Assembly (NCBI RefSeq): GCF_031851795.1
Contig: NZ_CP134696.1
Span: 4,484,501 to 4,548,500 of the forward strand
Direction: 5' to 3'
DNA from: Pontibacter sp. G13
Lineage (GTDB): Bacteria; Bacteroidota; Bacteroidia; J057
DNA length: 64,000 nucleotides
Under the pieces are notes generated by a model. The model saw only the letters and a list, made by a program, of their open reading frames with translations. It ran no database searches and had not been told where the DNA came from. Below, in pieces: positions 8,548 through 17,730 of this stretch (positions are counted from its first letter, which is position 1; every line of letters begins with the position of its first letter). The position numbers were made by a program, and so were the translations under genes.

Positions 8548-10734
8548 ATGCGAAATCTTACGCTTACTTGGCTCTTGATGGTATGCTGCTGGACTTGGGT
8601 CCAAGGACAGGATGTACACGAACTGGATAGTATTTCCCATAAATTCTCTTCGCTTCAATCCAAGGAGGAAACCCTGAATTTTTTGCTGGAGCATGGCTCT
8701 AATTTCGTTTGGGATGACTTGGATTCAGGTCGAGTCTATATGAACCGTTGTCTTGAGTATGCGCTAGAAGATCAGAATCTTCTAGCCAAGGGGATGGCTT
8801 ATAGTGGCATCGGCGATTTGTATCGCAGAATGGGGAAAACAGAGCGGGCCTGGTACTCTTTTGATCGAGCTGAGGAAAGTTTCAAATCAGCGGGTTCACC
8901 TCCAGATGAAATCTCCCTGCTTTATACGCGGCGTGGTGCTGTAGCATTCCAAATTGCGGACCACGAAACTTCCAATCATTGGTATTCCAAAGCTTTGGCT
9001 GTAGCCGACTCCGCTGGACTGGAATTGGCCGCAGGAAGGGCGCTGCACAATATGGCAGCGCTTTATGGCACATTGGGGCGCAACAAAGAAGCACTTCAAT
9101 GCTATATCCGATCCAAGGATGTTTTTGCCAAATACGATGATTCTCGTTCTGAGGCGATTTGCCGGGGCAATATCTCCCTGATTTATTTGGAAGAGGGAGA
9201 TCACCAAAAAGCCCTCGACGAATTGATCAAACTCATCCCACTTCAACGGACCTTGGGAGACTTGATTGGGATTACGGCCACATATTCCAATATGGGAGAT
9301 GCCTACAAGGCGCTCAATGATCCGGACAATGCGCTACATTATTATCGTTTGGCACTTCAACTGCGCCTGAAAAACAACCAGCGCTTTGAAATTATTTCCA
9401 ACTATAACGATATCTCGGAGGTTTTTCTCTCCTTGAGCCCGCTGGACCTCGCTAACTTGGATAGTGCCAAGCGCTACGCAAGTTTGGCAGAAGTATATAA
9501 CAACGATGGCACCAATGTCATGCAAAGTGCACGCACCAGTCAGTTGCTTGGTGAAATGTTCATGAAGCAGGACAATGTGAATCGCGCACTGCCTTATCTT
9601 GTCAGCAGCCTAGAGGAATTCAAAAAATCAGGTCAGGTCAACAATCAGGTGACCCTGTGCGGGTTGTTGGCTTCTGCATATAGCCAAGTCGGCAATTATC
9701 AGGAGGCCTTCAAATGCATGGAGCATCAGCGATTGCTGAGAGATAGCCTCATCAGTATGGGCGCCGAAACCCATAGTTCTGCCATTTTCTCCGAATATGA
9801 TCTCCAAAAACAAGTAGCTGAACTTCGGGATGCCGAAGAGAAACGCCAAATGGCCCGATGGACCAATTATGCGTTGGTTTGTTTGGTGGTTATTTTGTTG
9901 CTGATTGGAGGGATGGGATATACCTCTTTGAGATATCGTGAGCAATCCCGCATTTCCCGATTGCTAGCCCGGAAAAACGAAGAGATTCAAGAGCAGAACC
10001 GAAAACTGGAGCTGTACAATGCAGACCTTGAGCAGTTTGCCTTTGCAGTTTCCCACAATCTCAAAGAGCCGCTTCGCCGAATTGGTTCCTATACAGGTTT
10101 GATCGAGCGAAAGTATGGCAGTCTCTTTGATCTGGATGGCAAAGCCTACCTCAATTATGCTTTGACAGGCGTGGAGCAGATGAACGATTTGCTCAAGGAC
10201 CTTTTGATCTATGTTCAGATCGGCAAAGGAACACTCAACCTTGAAACGATCCACTTGGAATCTACCCTCAATCATGTCAAAAAGGCTTTCCAGCACGAGA
10301 TCAGAAATTTCCACGTAGACATCCGAACGATCCCTGCGAGTCTTCCTGCAATCGAAGGCAATCGCCGCGCTATCGAGTTGTTGATGACGCATTTGATGAG
10401 CAATGCCATCAAGTTCCGTAAGCCTGACATCCCTCCGCAGGTCGTGATCTCCTACCAACAGGAAGAAGGGAAGCATATCCTCGCTTTTCGCGACAATGGC
10501 ATCGGCATGGACCCACAATATCACCGCAAGGTATTTGGAATCTTCCAACGTCTGCATACGTCGCAGGAATACCCCGGAACAGGGATTGGATTGGCGATAT
10601 GCCACAAGGTCGTCCACCTGCACAATGGAGAAATTCGTATTTCCTCCGAGTTGGACAAGGGAACGACCTTTTGGATTGAATTGCCAGTAGTGGATCTGAC
10701 GAAAGAAGAACTGACGGACGATCAGCTCGTCTAA
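8548..10734 (+). CDS. TPR sensor histidine kinase
   Basis: 728 residues. A signal peptide (MRNLTLTWLLMVCCWTWVQG) leads into a periplasmic array of tetratricopeptide repeats (about 75-400), a single transmembrane helix (about 438-460), a short coiled coil, and a HisKA/HATPase module. The phospho-acceptor is His503 in SHNLKEPLR; the N box (SNAIKF), G1 (DNGIGM) and G2 (GTGIGLAI) boxes are intact. No response regulator or receiver domain is adjacent, so the partner is elsewhere. This TPR-TM-kinase layout is common in Bacteroidota. The stop TAA at 10732-10734 directly abuts the stop of convergent hslV, with no intergenic base and no room for separate terminators. Confidence 0.93.
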   Translation: MRNLTLTWLLMVCCWTWVQGQDVHELDSISHKFSSLQSKEETLNFLLEHGSNFVWDDLDSGRVYMNRCLEYALEDQNLLAKGMAYSGIGDLYRRMGKTERAWYSFDRAEESFKSAGSPPDEISLLYTRRGAVAFQIADHETSNHWYSKALAVADSAGLELAAGRALHNMAALYGTLGRNKEALQCYIRSKDVFAKYDDSRSEAICRGNISLIYLEEGDHQKALDELIKLIPLQRTLGDLIGITATYSNMGDAYKALNDPDNALHYYRLALQLRLKNNQRFEIISNYNDISEVFLSLSPLDLANLDSAKRYASLAEVYNNDGTNVMQSARTSQLLGEMFMKQDNVNRALPYLVSSLEEFKKSGQVNNQVTLCGLLASAYSQVGNYQEAFKCMEHQRLLRDSLISMGAETHSSAIFSEYDLQKQVAELRDAEEKRQMARWTNYALVCLVVILLLIGGMGYTSLRYREQSRISRLLARKNEEIQEQNRKLELYNADLEQFAFAVSHNLKEPLRRIGSYTGLIERKYGSLFDLDGKAYLNYALTGVEQMNDLLKDLLIYVQIGKGTLNLETIHLESTLNHVKKAFQHEIRNFHVDIRTIPASLPAIEGNRRAIELLMTHLMSNAIKFRKPDIPPQVVISYQQEEGKHILAFRDNGIGMDPQYHRKVFGIFQRLHTSQEYPGTGIGLAICHKVVHLHNGEIRISSELDKGTTFWIELPVVDLTKEELTDDQLV

Positions 10735-11301
10735 TCAGGATTCTTGTTCACCTACCTTCTGATCCATGCTGAGGATCTCCAAGTTGTGGTTGGTGTAGAT
10801 GCAGATATCGGCAGCTATGGTGAGTGCCTGGCGCACGATTTCTTCGGCAGATAGATGGCTTGCATGGCGCTTTAGGGCCAAGGCTGCAGATCTCGCAAAA
10901 TTGGAGCCTGAACCAATGCTGAGAATCCCTTCGTCGGGAGCCAAAACGTCTCCAGTACCGCTGATGATCAACCCATCTTCCTGATCCATGACGACCAGCA
11001 TGGCTTCTAGTCTTCGTAAGTAGCGATCCGTCCGCCAATCCTTGGCAAGCTCGATGGCTGCTCGCTTGAGTCCATTTCTGTACATATTGAGTTTCTCCTC
11101 AAATCGCTCCACCAAGGTGAAGGCGTCAGAGGTCGACCCCGCAAACCCTACCATGATTCCGGTGCTGCCCAGCTTCCGGACCTTCTTGACATTGTTTTTG
11201 GCTACGGTGTTCCCGAGGGTGGCTTGTCCGTCTGCTCCGAGGGCCACTTGTCCATTGTGTATGACGCCCAGGACTGTTGTGGCGTGAATGGTCTGGTTCA
11301 T
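10735..11301 (-). CDS. hslV: ATP-dependent protease peptidase subunit HslV
   Basis: 188 residues from the ATG at 11301 (MNQTIHATTVLGV); an open extension to 11385 is not conserved. The N-terminal propeptide is expected to be removed to expose Thr8, the catalytic nucleophile. GGDGQA-like (GADGQATLG), KKVRKL and the FAGSTSDAFTL block are typical. HslV forms the proteolytic double ring of HslUV (ClpYQ), a proteasome-like quality-control protease. The ATPase hslU is not in this window. The gene lies 83 bp after nuoI on the same strand and ends exactly where the kinase gene ends. Confidence 0.96.
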   Translation of the reverse strand: MNQTIHATTVLGVIHNGQVALGADGQATLGNTVAKNNVKKVRKLGSTGIMVGFAGSTSDAFTLVERFEEKLNMYRNGLKRAAIELAKDWRTDRYLRRLEAMLVVMDQEDGLIISGTGDVLAPDEGILSIGSGSNFARSAALALKRHASHLSAEEIVRQALTIAADICIYTNHNLEILSMDQKVGEQES

Positions 11302-11384
11302 GAATGAATTTTTGGTGTCAATACGGAACAACCCGCTCGGAAGATCCAAGCGGGTTGGGTAGATATCATTTGACCTGTATCCCA

Positions 11385-11975
11385 CTACTGGGAATCGCGG
11401 TTGCGATAGGTGTGAATGTTGTTGCTCTCTTCGAAGTTGTAGACATCTCCATAGTTTGCATTGCGACGTGCTTGGAGGAAGTCTAGACGACCTTGCAATT
11501 CGGCCTTGTCCTTGACGAGCTTGTCTTTGCCGAATTTGGCGTTTTCACGCGCTTGGAAATTGAAATCGTAGTAGGGGCTCATTACGATAGCCTCTTCTGG
11601 ACATACTTCCTCACAGTATCCGCAGAAAATACAGCGAAGCATGTCGATTTCAAATACCTCGGGACCACGTTCCTTACGCTCATCCTCGTCGGGACCAGCC
11701 TGCATGGAGATGGCAAATGGAGGGCATGCGCGGGCACAGAGGCCACAAGCAACGCATCGTTCCTTCCCGTTTTCAGCTACGAGTACGGGACGTCCACGGA
11801 ATTCAGGACCCAAATCCGGCTTTTCTTCCGGATACATCATGGTCTGTCTTTTCCGGAACATGTGGCTTAGGGAGAACCACATTCCCTTGAAGATTTCTGG
11901 AAAGTATAGCTTCCCCCAAAAATCAAGCTCTCGCTCCTGTTTATTACCAGTTTGTATTCCTTGATTGCTTGCCAT
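11385..11975 (-). CDS. nuoI: NADH-quinone oxidoreductase subunit I
   Basis: 196 residues from the ATG at 11975 (MASNQG). Two 4Fe-4S ferredoxin motifs are complete: CVACGLCARACP and CIFCGYCEEVCP, which hold clusters N6a and N6b in complex I. The N-terminal amphipathic stretch (YFPEIFKGMWFSLSHMF) matches the membrane-contacting helix of NuoI. It passes electrons towards the quinone site of the proton-pumping NADH dehydrogenase. No other nuo gene is in the window, although nuoI normally sits between nuoH and nuoJ, so this copy is either a relocated single copy or an extra one. Confidence 0.94.
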   Translation of the reverse strand: MASNQGIQTGNKQERELDFWGKLYFPEIFKGMWFSLSHMFRKRQTMMYPEEKPDLGPEFRGRPVLVAENGKERCVACGLCARACPPFAISMQAGPDEDERKERGPEVFEIDMLRCIFCGYCEEVCPEEAIVMSPYYDFNFQARENAKFGKDKLVKDKAELQGRLDFLQARRNANYGDVYNFEESNNIHTYRNRDSQ

Positions 11976-12083
11976 GTTGCACAAACATTTCGCTAAAATT
12001 ACTCACTTTTACTGCCCAAAGCCAACAATTCACTAATTTGTTTTCTGAGCAGTCATCCATCGGAAAGCCACCTTCCTTTCACC

Positions 12084-12968
12084 ATGTTGCAGGACATTAA
12101 ACATTTCTTCCAGATTTCCAGGCCTATCAACCTCCTCATCGCTTGGATTACCTATGGACTTGCCTGTTATCTTTCCACTAGCAGGTCACTGGATTTTCTT
12201 TCAGATCCGCTTTTCTGGATCACCAGCGGTACTTTGGTGCTCATCACCGCCACCGGATACTGGATCAATGATGTGTATGACTTCCGCATCGACCGGATCA
12301 ATAGACCCAACAAAACGGTAGTCAATGCCCTGCTTTCTGTCAAGAAGGTCCTTACGGTCTACTTTTTCACGATGTCCTTCATCGCGGTATTTTCCATTCT
12401 CATTATCGGGGGCTGGGCAGGCAAAATCCCCAATATGCTCGTCAATCTCGCCGCCATGACGCTCCTATTCGTATATGCCGCCCGACTCAAACGCATCGGC
12501 GTAGTCGGCAATCTGGCCATCGCATTCTTGATCTCTTTGGTGCTGGTTCAAGCATATTACCTCTATGATCAAGACCCGAGTATGCCGATTCTGTGGGCGG
12601 TCATGTTTTCATTCGAGATCACCCTCATCCGCGAAATCACCAAGGATGTCGAGGACATTCAAGGAGACCTGAAATTCAAGCTCACCACACTTCCCATTAT
12701 GATCGGAATTCGCCGAACCAAATGGGTCCTCGCAGGACTCTATCTGGTCTTTTGGCTGAGCTGCTTCTTGCCGACCATTTACACCTACCAACGATTTGGC
12801 CAAATCCGGGAAACCTTTGTCATTCTGATAGCGCTCCTCGTGCAATTACCTTGCCTCGTTTTGTTCATCAAGATGATGCGATCCTCCCGCCCCAAAGAAT
12901 TTGGCTTCCAAAGCCGCATGCTCAAAATCTTGATGATCCTGGGGATTGTGACCTTGTTTTTCCTCTGA
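12084..12968 (+). CDS. UbiA-family prenyltransferase
   Basis: 294 residues with about eight or nine membrane helices. The first Asp-rich motif is NDVYDFRIDRINRP (NDxxDxxxD) and the second is KDVEDIQGD (DxxxD type), the two Mg-prenyl-diphosphate sites of the superfamily. It resembles the geranylgeranylglycerol-phosphate/4-hydroxybenzoate group, which attaches a polyprenyl chain to an aromatic or glycerol acceptor in the membrane. No quinone gene lies next to it, so the substrate is not defined. Divergent from nuoI across 108 bp. An intergenic repeat element follows 19 bp downstream. Confidence 0.88.
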   Translation: MLQDIKHFFQISRPINLLIAWITYGLACYLSTSRSLDFLSDPLFWITSGTLVLITATGYWINDVYDFRIDRINRPNKTVVNALLSVKKVLTVYFFTMSFIAVFSILIIGGWAGKIPNMLVNLAAMTLLFVYAARLKRIGVVGNLAIAFLISLVLVQAYYLYDQDPSMPILWAVMFSFEITLIREITKDVEDIQGDLKFKLTTLPIMIGIRRTKWVLAGLYLVFWLSCFLPTIYTYQRFGQIRETFVILIALLVQLPCLVLFIKMMRSSRPKEFGFQSRMLKILMILGIVTLFFL

Positions 12969-12987
12969 AATTAGCCTCATAAGATGA

Positions 12988-13178
12988 TTTGGGCGTGTCC
13001 CGGCGTGCTGGTCATTTGACTCCGCGCGGGAAAGAAAAGTCGCCGGGCCGCTCCCTTCCATGCTCGCTGGCCGCTCGGTCTGCGCTCTGGAGGCGAGATG
13101 TCGCCGCCTCCAGAGCGCAGACTCCTCCCGAAGGTCGGCCATTTCAGGCAGCTCACGCCTCACAAACCAGCCGCACAA
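12988..13178 (+). repeat. Structured intergenic element, copy 1
   Basis: 191 bp beginning TTTGGGCGTGTCCCGGCG and ending CCAGCCGCACAA. The same ends and inner blocks recur at 20378-20596 and, inverted, at 49316-49529. CCCGGCG near the start pairs with CGCCGGG about 35 nt later. A central arm after CGGTC is a long inverted repeat (CTGCGCTCTGGAGGCG / CGCCTCCAGAGCGCAG) before GACTCCTCC. An open frame (12989-13315) crosses it but has no protein character. It lies between the convergent UbiA gene and pfkA. Whether it works as RNA, as a non-autonomous mobile unit or both is unknown. Confidence 0.8.
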
Positions 13179-13181
13179 CAG

Positions 13182-13223
13182 AAAAAGACTCAGATACATT
13201 CCGCCTTGAAAAGCATCTGAGTC
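13182..13223 (-). terminator. Intrinsic terminator after pfkA
   Basis: GACTCAGAT and ATCTGAGTC form a 9 bp stem with a ~19 nt loop. On the minus strand it is followed by TTTTT, 15 bp past the pfkA stop. The loop is longer than usual. Confidence 0.6.
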
Positions 13224-13237
13224 CTAAGTTTAGGTGG

Positions 13238-14209
13238 TCAAGTGGAGAGGACTTCCACCAGATTGAGGAGATTGTGATTGATGGTCTGGTGATATTTGCA
13301 TGCCTTGAAGAATGAGGTGTGCTTGATCTCGCCATTCACGAGACCTACCATGACATTGGACAACCCTTCCTGCAATGTTTCCACAGCAGCCGCACCCAAT
13401 CTTGAAGCCAATACGCGATCCATGCAAGTAGGACTCCCCCCTCGCTGGATGTGGCCCAAGATGACTACACGGGTATCATAGCGTTTGATCTTTTCCTCTA
13501 CTTTCTTGGCAATTTCAAATGCACCTCCTCCATCGTCTCCTTCCGCCACGACAATGATGCTTGAAGTCTTCTGACGCATCCAGCCCTGCTCCAATCGCTG
13601 GATGATATCATCTACAAAGGTCTCTTTTTCCGGTATGCAGACTGCTTCTGCGCCAGAGGCAATGCCGGTGTTCAACGCGATAAATCCTGCATCGCGGCCC
13701 ATCACCTCAATGAAAAAGAGTCGATTATGCGAATCTGCAGTATCGCGGATCTTGTCGATCGCATCCATAGCAGTATTCAAGGCCGTATCATATCCGATGG
13801 TGAAATCGGTACCGTAGAGATCGTTGTCGATGGTCCCCGGGCAACCTACCACAGGGATCTTGTGCTCTTCGTAGAATGTGCGGGCACCCGCAAAGGTTCC
13901 ATCACCTCCAATGGCCACCAATCCTTCCACACCAGCTTCTCGAAGCCGGTTGTAGGCTTTTTGACGGCCTTCGGGCGTGCGGAACTCTTGGCTGCGAGAA
14001 GATTTCAGGATCGTCCCGCCACGCTGGATGATGTTGCTCACCGAATGCGCCTTCAACTCCACAAAGTCTCCCTCGATCATCCCCTGATACCCCCTGCGGA
14101 TGCCCACAACCTCCATGCCGTGAGAAAGGGCTGCTCGGGCTACTGCACGCAAGCAAGCATTCATCCCGGGAGCATCTCCTCCAGATGTATAAACGCCGAT
14201 TTTTTTCAT
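13238..14209 (-). CDS. pfkA: ATP-dependent 6-phosphofructokinase
   Basis: 323 residues from the ATG at 14209 (MKKIGVYTSGGDAPGMN); the open extension to 14251 is not conserved. GGDGTFAGA (nucleotide site), PGTIDNDLYGTD (catalytic Asp of the PFKA family), MGRDAGFIAL and GHIQRGGSP are all present. The Gly in GGDGT fits ATP rather than pyrophosphate use. It phosphorylates fructose 6-phosphate to the 1,6-bisphosphate, the committed step of glycolysis. Single gene with its own terminator, convergent with the UbiA gene. Confidence 0.97.
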   Translation of the reverse strand: MKKIGVYTSGGDAPGMNACLRAVARAALSHGMEVVGIRRGYQGMIEGDFVELKAHSVSNIIQRGGTILKSSRSQEFRTPEGRQKAYNRLREAGVEGLVAIGGDGTFAGARTFYEEHKIPVVGCPGTIDNDLYGTDFTIGYDTALNTAMDAIDKIRDTADSHNRLFFIEVMGRDAGFIALNTGIASGAEAVCIPEKETFVDDIIQRLEQGWMRQKTSSIIVVAEGDDGGGAFEIAKKVEEKIKRYDTRVVILGHIQRGGSPTCMDRVLASRLGAAAVETLQEGLSNVMVGLVNGEIKHTSFFKACKYHQTINHNLLNLVEVLST

Positions 14210-14545
14210 AGCGAACCGTATGTCATTGTACTCGTCGACAGGAGCGAACATACAGGGAATTACCGGAAAATGAAATAGATGGGACTACCTTGTGGCAGGA
14301 AATATTCGAGCGGATTTTTCTGAGGAATAAGCAGGGATACTGATTCGAGGTTTCGAAAAGCCTTCATTCCGCTAATCTAGAAGACGAAGGTGCGTAATTT
14401 TCGCGATGTGGAGCTTCCAGACCCGAACTGCATTGGTACACTGCCAAATATCAGTCGAAACAATGAGTTGCACCCCCCTGATAAAAATTGCAATTACGGC
14501 CTAAAACTCCCTTTTTTGTACCTTCATCGAAAGAACTGACATTTC
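14210..14545. other. Intergenic spacer between divergent pfkA and fabH
   Basis: 336 bp with no ORF of coding character and no RNA gene that I can recognise. It must hold the promoters of both divergent genes, but I see no convincing TTTG-N19-TAnnTTTG match. Confidence 0.6.
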
Positions 14546-15529
14546 ATGGAAATCCGTGCAGCAATCACCGCAGTAGGCGGCTACGTCCCGGAAAAACGAC
14601 TCACCAATTTCGACCTTGAGAAAATGGTGGATACGAGCGACGAATGGATCCGGGATCGGACGGGTATTGAAGAACGTCGAATCTTGGAACCGGAGAAAGC
14701 TACTTCCGATATGGCTGTTGAAGCTATCAAGGACTTGTTGGCCAAAACCGACTATACCCCAGAAGATATCGACTTGATCATCTGCTCGACTGTCTCTCCT
14801 GACCATGTATACCCTGCTACTGCCAATATCATTTCGGACAAGATCGGAGCCAAGAACGCTTGGGGATTCGATATGAATGCCGCTTGTTCGGGTTTTCTAT
14901 ATGCCCTGAGAACTGGTTCCCAGTTCATCGAAAGTGGTATGCATAAACGTGTCCTGGTCGTAGGTGCCGACACCATGAGCATCCGGGTGGATTATGAAGA
15001 CCGCAATACCTGTATCATCTTCGGAGATGGTGCCGGTTGTGTCCTCCTCGAACCCAATGCAGAAGGCCTCGGAATCGTGGACTCCCAATTCTACGTGGAA
15101 GGTGCAGGTCGTCAATACCTCTTCCAAAAAGCAGGCGGAAGCGCAGTCCCAACTACCATTGACACCGTCCAAAATAAAGAGCACTTCATCCACCAAGATG
15201 GTCGAACTGTCTTTAAGTTCGCCGTAAAAGGAATGGCCGATACCACCGAAGAGGTCATGAAGCGCAACAACCTTACCGCCGATGATATCGCCTATCTTGT
15301 GCCTCACCAAGCCAATAAGCGGATCATCGATGCAACCGCCAATCGCGCTGGACTGCCATCCGAAAAGGTGATGGTCAATATCCAACGCTACGGCAATACC
15401 ACCAACGGTACCATCCCGCTCTGCCTCTGGGAATGGGAAAAGAAACTGAAAGCGGGTGATAACTTGCTTCTTTCCGCCTTTGGTGGGGGCTTCGCGTGGG
15501 GATGTATCTACCTCAAATGGTCCTATTAA
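14546..15529 (+). CDS. fabH: 3-oxoacyl-ACP synthase III
   Basis: 327 residues. The Cys-His-Asn triad is intact: Cys114 in NAACSGFLYAL, His in VPHQANKRI and Asn in YGNTTNGTIP. The N-terminus has the family block DEWIRDRTGIEERR. FabH condenses acetyl-CoA (or a branched starter) with malonyl-ACP to begin fatty acid synthesis. Bacteroidota often encode more than one FabH, and substrate preference is not readable. The usual plsX-rpmF neighbours are absent. Immediately downstream lies a non-coding spacer and then the large tandem array. Confidence 0.95.
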   Translation: MEIRAAITAVGGYVPEKRLTNFDLEKMVDTSDEWIRDRTGIEERRILEPEKATSDMAVEAIKDLLAKTDYTPEDIDLIICSTVSPDHVYPATANIISDKIGAKNAWGFDMNAACSGFLYALRTGSQFIESGMHKRVLVVGADTMSIRVDYEDRNTCIIFGDGAGCVLLEPNAEGLGIVDSQFYVEGAGRQYLFQKAGGSAVPTTIDTVQNKEHFIHQDGRTVFKFAVKGMADTTEEVMKRNNLTADDIAYLVPHQANKRIIDATANRAGLPSEKVMVNIQRYGNTTNGTIPLCLWEWEKKLKAGDNLLLSAFGGGFAWGCIYLKWSY

Positions 15530-15750
15530 AGGCTTGGGTGGCTTGATCTCTTGCGCGGATACTGCGTCAGAAAAAGTCTCATTTGGCGCGCCAAACTCGA
15601 TTTTTCTTCCTTGTCTCCACACAAGATCTCTGCGCCACACAAGCCTTTAGCATTTTTTGCCGCTCTTGGAAAATTTGCTGGATCAGGCATTTGATAACCG
15701 AATCTTGGGAGTTTGATGGCTCTTGGGATTCGGAATTTTTTTTGGGGTTT
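15530..15750. other. Spacer between fabH and the tandem array
   Basis: 221 bp, T-rich on the plus strand towards its right end. No gene and no convincing terminator hairpin seen directly after fabH. The open frames that run into it from the array have no protein character. Confidence 0.5.
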
Positions 15751-16570
15751 GGCCTTCGGCCAGCATTTAATTCTTTCCTGGGATTTGGAATATCCTTCGG
15801 ATTCCTGGTAGGGGTTGTCGGCCTTCGGCCTTCTTTTAATTCTGGGATCGGTCTTCGACCTTCTTTTCATTTCAGGAGATCGGCCTTCGGCCTTTTTCAT
15901 TGTTGGGGACTGGTCTTCGACCTGCTTTCATTTCAAGAGATTGGCCTTCGGCCTTTGGTTGGTTCAGTAGGGGAATCTCCTTGTGGGTTCCCCGATGTTT
16001 GAGGGGTAGGAAAATTGGCCTTCGGCCAGCATTTAATTCTTTCCTGGGATTTGGAATATCCTTCGGATTCCTGATAGGGGTTGTTGGCCTTCGGCCTTCT
16101 TTTAATTCGGGATCGGTCTTCGACCTTCTTTTCATTTCAGGGGATCGGCCTTCGGCCTTTTTCATTGTTGGGGACTGGTCTTCGACCTGCTTTCATTTCA
16201 GGAGATCGGCCTTCGGCCTTTGGTTGGTTCAGTAGGGGAATCTCCTTGTGGGTTCCCCGATGCTTGAGGGGTAGGAAAATTGGCCTTCGGCCAGCATTTA
16301 ATTCTTTCCTGGGATTTGGAATATCCTTCGGATTCCTGATAGGGGTTGTCGGCCTTCGGCCTTTTTCATTGTTGGGGACTGGTCTTCGACCTGCTTTCAT
16401 TTCAAGAGATTGGCCTTCGGCCTTTGGTTGGTTCAGTAGGGGAATCTCCTTGTGGGTTCCCCGATGCTTGAGGGGTAGGATAATTGGCCTTCGGCCAGCA
16501 TTTAATTCTTGTCTGGGATTTGGAATATCCTTCGGATTCCTGATAGGGGTTGTAGGCCTTCGACTTGTTT
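15751..16570. repeat. Tandem array of ~265 bp units made of GGCCTTCGGCC-type dyads
   Basis: Units start at 15751, 16017, 16282 and 16486, so the periods are 266, 265 and 204 bp; the third lacks about 61 bp and the last is cut short. A full unit has seven small dyads with a constant TTC centre: GGCCTTCGGCC, ATCCTTCGGAT, GGCCTTCGGCC, GGTCTTCGACC, GGCCTTCGGCC, GGTCTTCGACC, GGCCTTCGGCC, at roughly 30 nt spacing, then a ~64 bp linker with an inverted repeat (GGGGAA/TTCCCC). The alternative arms are compensatory, which indicates selection for, or mutational copying of, a paired 4 bp stem. Frames are open on both strands, but period lengths are not multiples of three, so the peptide repeats come from different frames. 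Confidence 0.9.
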
Positions 16571-16668
16571 CCTTTTGATGGGTTTTCAATTACCAGCCTT
16601 CCTCCATAACTTGAACTTACCTTCCCAACCATCCCATTCCTCTGTGCCGCTTTCTTGACCGAGACATT

Positions 16669-17634
16669 ATGATGATTCGCCATTTCCCGCTTTGTCTTTT
16701 CTTCTTATCCGTCTGGCTGTTCGGATGTGAATTCGATCAGGATCTGACCTATGTCCCCACCACGCAGCGTGCTGTATTGTTGATGGAACATCCAAATGGT
16801 AGGATGGAACTGGTTTCGGTTGCCGGAGACAATATCATCCGGGACTGGGAGTCTAGCTGGGGCCTCGAATCTGGAGCTGTCTCGGATATCGAGTGGAAGG
16901 ATGGAGCATTTTGGATGGCAGTTCCAAGCCTCGGAGAGATCTGGAAAATCAATGCCGAAGATCCGGAAATTGAGGAGCGATTCGCAGTGGGATCTATGAA
17001 GCCGGATTGGTTGTGTGTAGGGTTTGATCATCTGGTTTTTGGGGATCAGGACAGCGCAATGCTCGGATTTCTAGATTTGAACTCGGGCCAAACCTTCTTC
17101 CGGAAGCTGAATGCACCCGTTACCACCACTTCATACAATAGCCAGAAGTTCTTTGTCGGGACCCAATCTGGCGTGATCGAGGTGTGGCACGAAACAGCCT
17201 ATGCTCCTTTAGGATCAGAAATCGGAGGACTATCACTGGAAAATCTTCAGGTGATGGAAACCGGAAATATCATGGCATTCGGGCGCGATTCCACTGGAGG
17301 CTTGTTTCAACGAATATTGGATTTTCATGCCTTGGGATTTGACGATGATTGGGAAAAGGTAGAGGCCGAATCTGTCTGGCTTTCTCCATACCGAATTGCC
17401 AATCATGGCAAAGAATTGACTCGGACCGTGACTTTGAAAAGCGGCCGGCTACCCAGAAGTACAGTTCGTAATGTGCTGGATGTCAGGGTGGATTTTTGGG
17501 AAGGAGACTTTTACTTTCAGGATAGCGAGTACTTGTACCGGTTTCAATATGATGAGCAGGAATTGGATACGCTTTCTGCACGCATTGGACCATTGTTGGG
17601 GGCTGGATTCGACATTCGAGTGAATGCCAGATAA
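16669..17634 (+). CDS. Predicted lipoprotein, beta-propeller-like
   Basis: 321 residues. The signal peptide ends in a lipobox (LFGC, Cys20), so a lipid-anchored envelope protein is expected. The rest is made of short strands with recurring patterns such as ISDIEWKDGAFWMA-like blades (GAVSDIEWKDG, PDWLCVGFDHLVFG), which suggests a WD40/YncE-like propeller, but I cannot assign a family. It sits between the repeat array and efp and has no functional neighbour. Confidence 0.7.
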   Translation: MMIRHFPLCLFFLSVWLFGCEFDQDLTYVPTTQRAVLLMEHPNGRMELVSVAGDNIIRDWESSWGLESGAVSDIEWKDGAFWMAVPSLGEIWKINAEDPEIEERFAVGSMKPDWLCVGFDHLVFGDQDSAMLGFLDLNSGQTFFRKLNAPVTTTSYNSQKFFVGTQSGVIEVWHETAYAPLGSEIGGLSLENLQVMETGNIMAFGRDSTGGLFQRILDFHALGFDDDWEKVEAESVWLSPYRIANHGKELTRTVTLKSGRLPRSTVRNVLDVRVDFWEGDFYFQDSEYLYRFQYDEQELDTLSARIGPLLGAGFDIRVNAR

Positions 17635-17730
17635 TCCTGAATATTTTTCGTTTATTTGCACAATCCTTTTTCAAGGAACCTGATGACCATTGATCCAATC
17701 CACTGAGATTGACCCAAAATAAAGGTATTC

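Noticed and set aside
12989-13315. 108-codon plus-strand frame
   Set aside because: It lies in the intergenic repeat element and the antisense of pfkA, with no conserved protein features.
15751-16570. The array as a CRISPR locus
   Set aside because: The short dyads are 11 bp and the intervening sequences recur between units instead of being unique spacers; no cas gene is present.
15526-16589. Overlapping open frames on both strands giving peptides such as GLRPAFNS or MKKAEGRSPEMK repeats
   Set aside because: They come from the tandem array; unit lengths of 266, 265 and 204 bp shift the frame between units, and frames are open on both strands at once, so they are by-products of low stop content.
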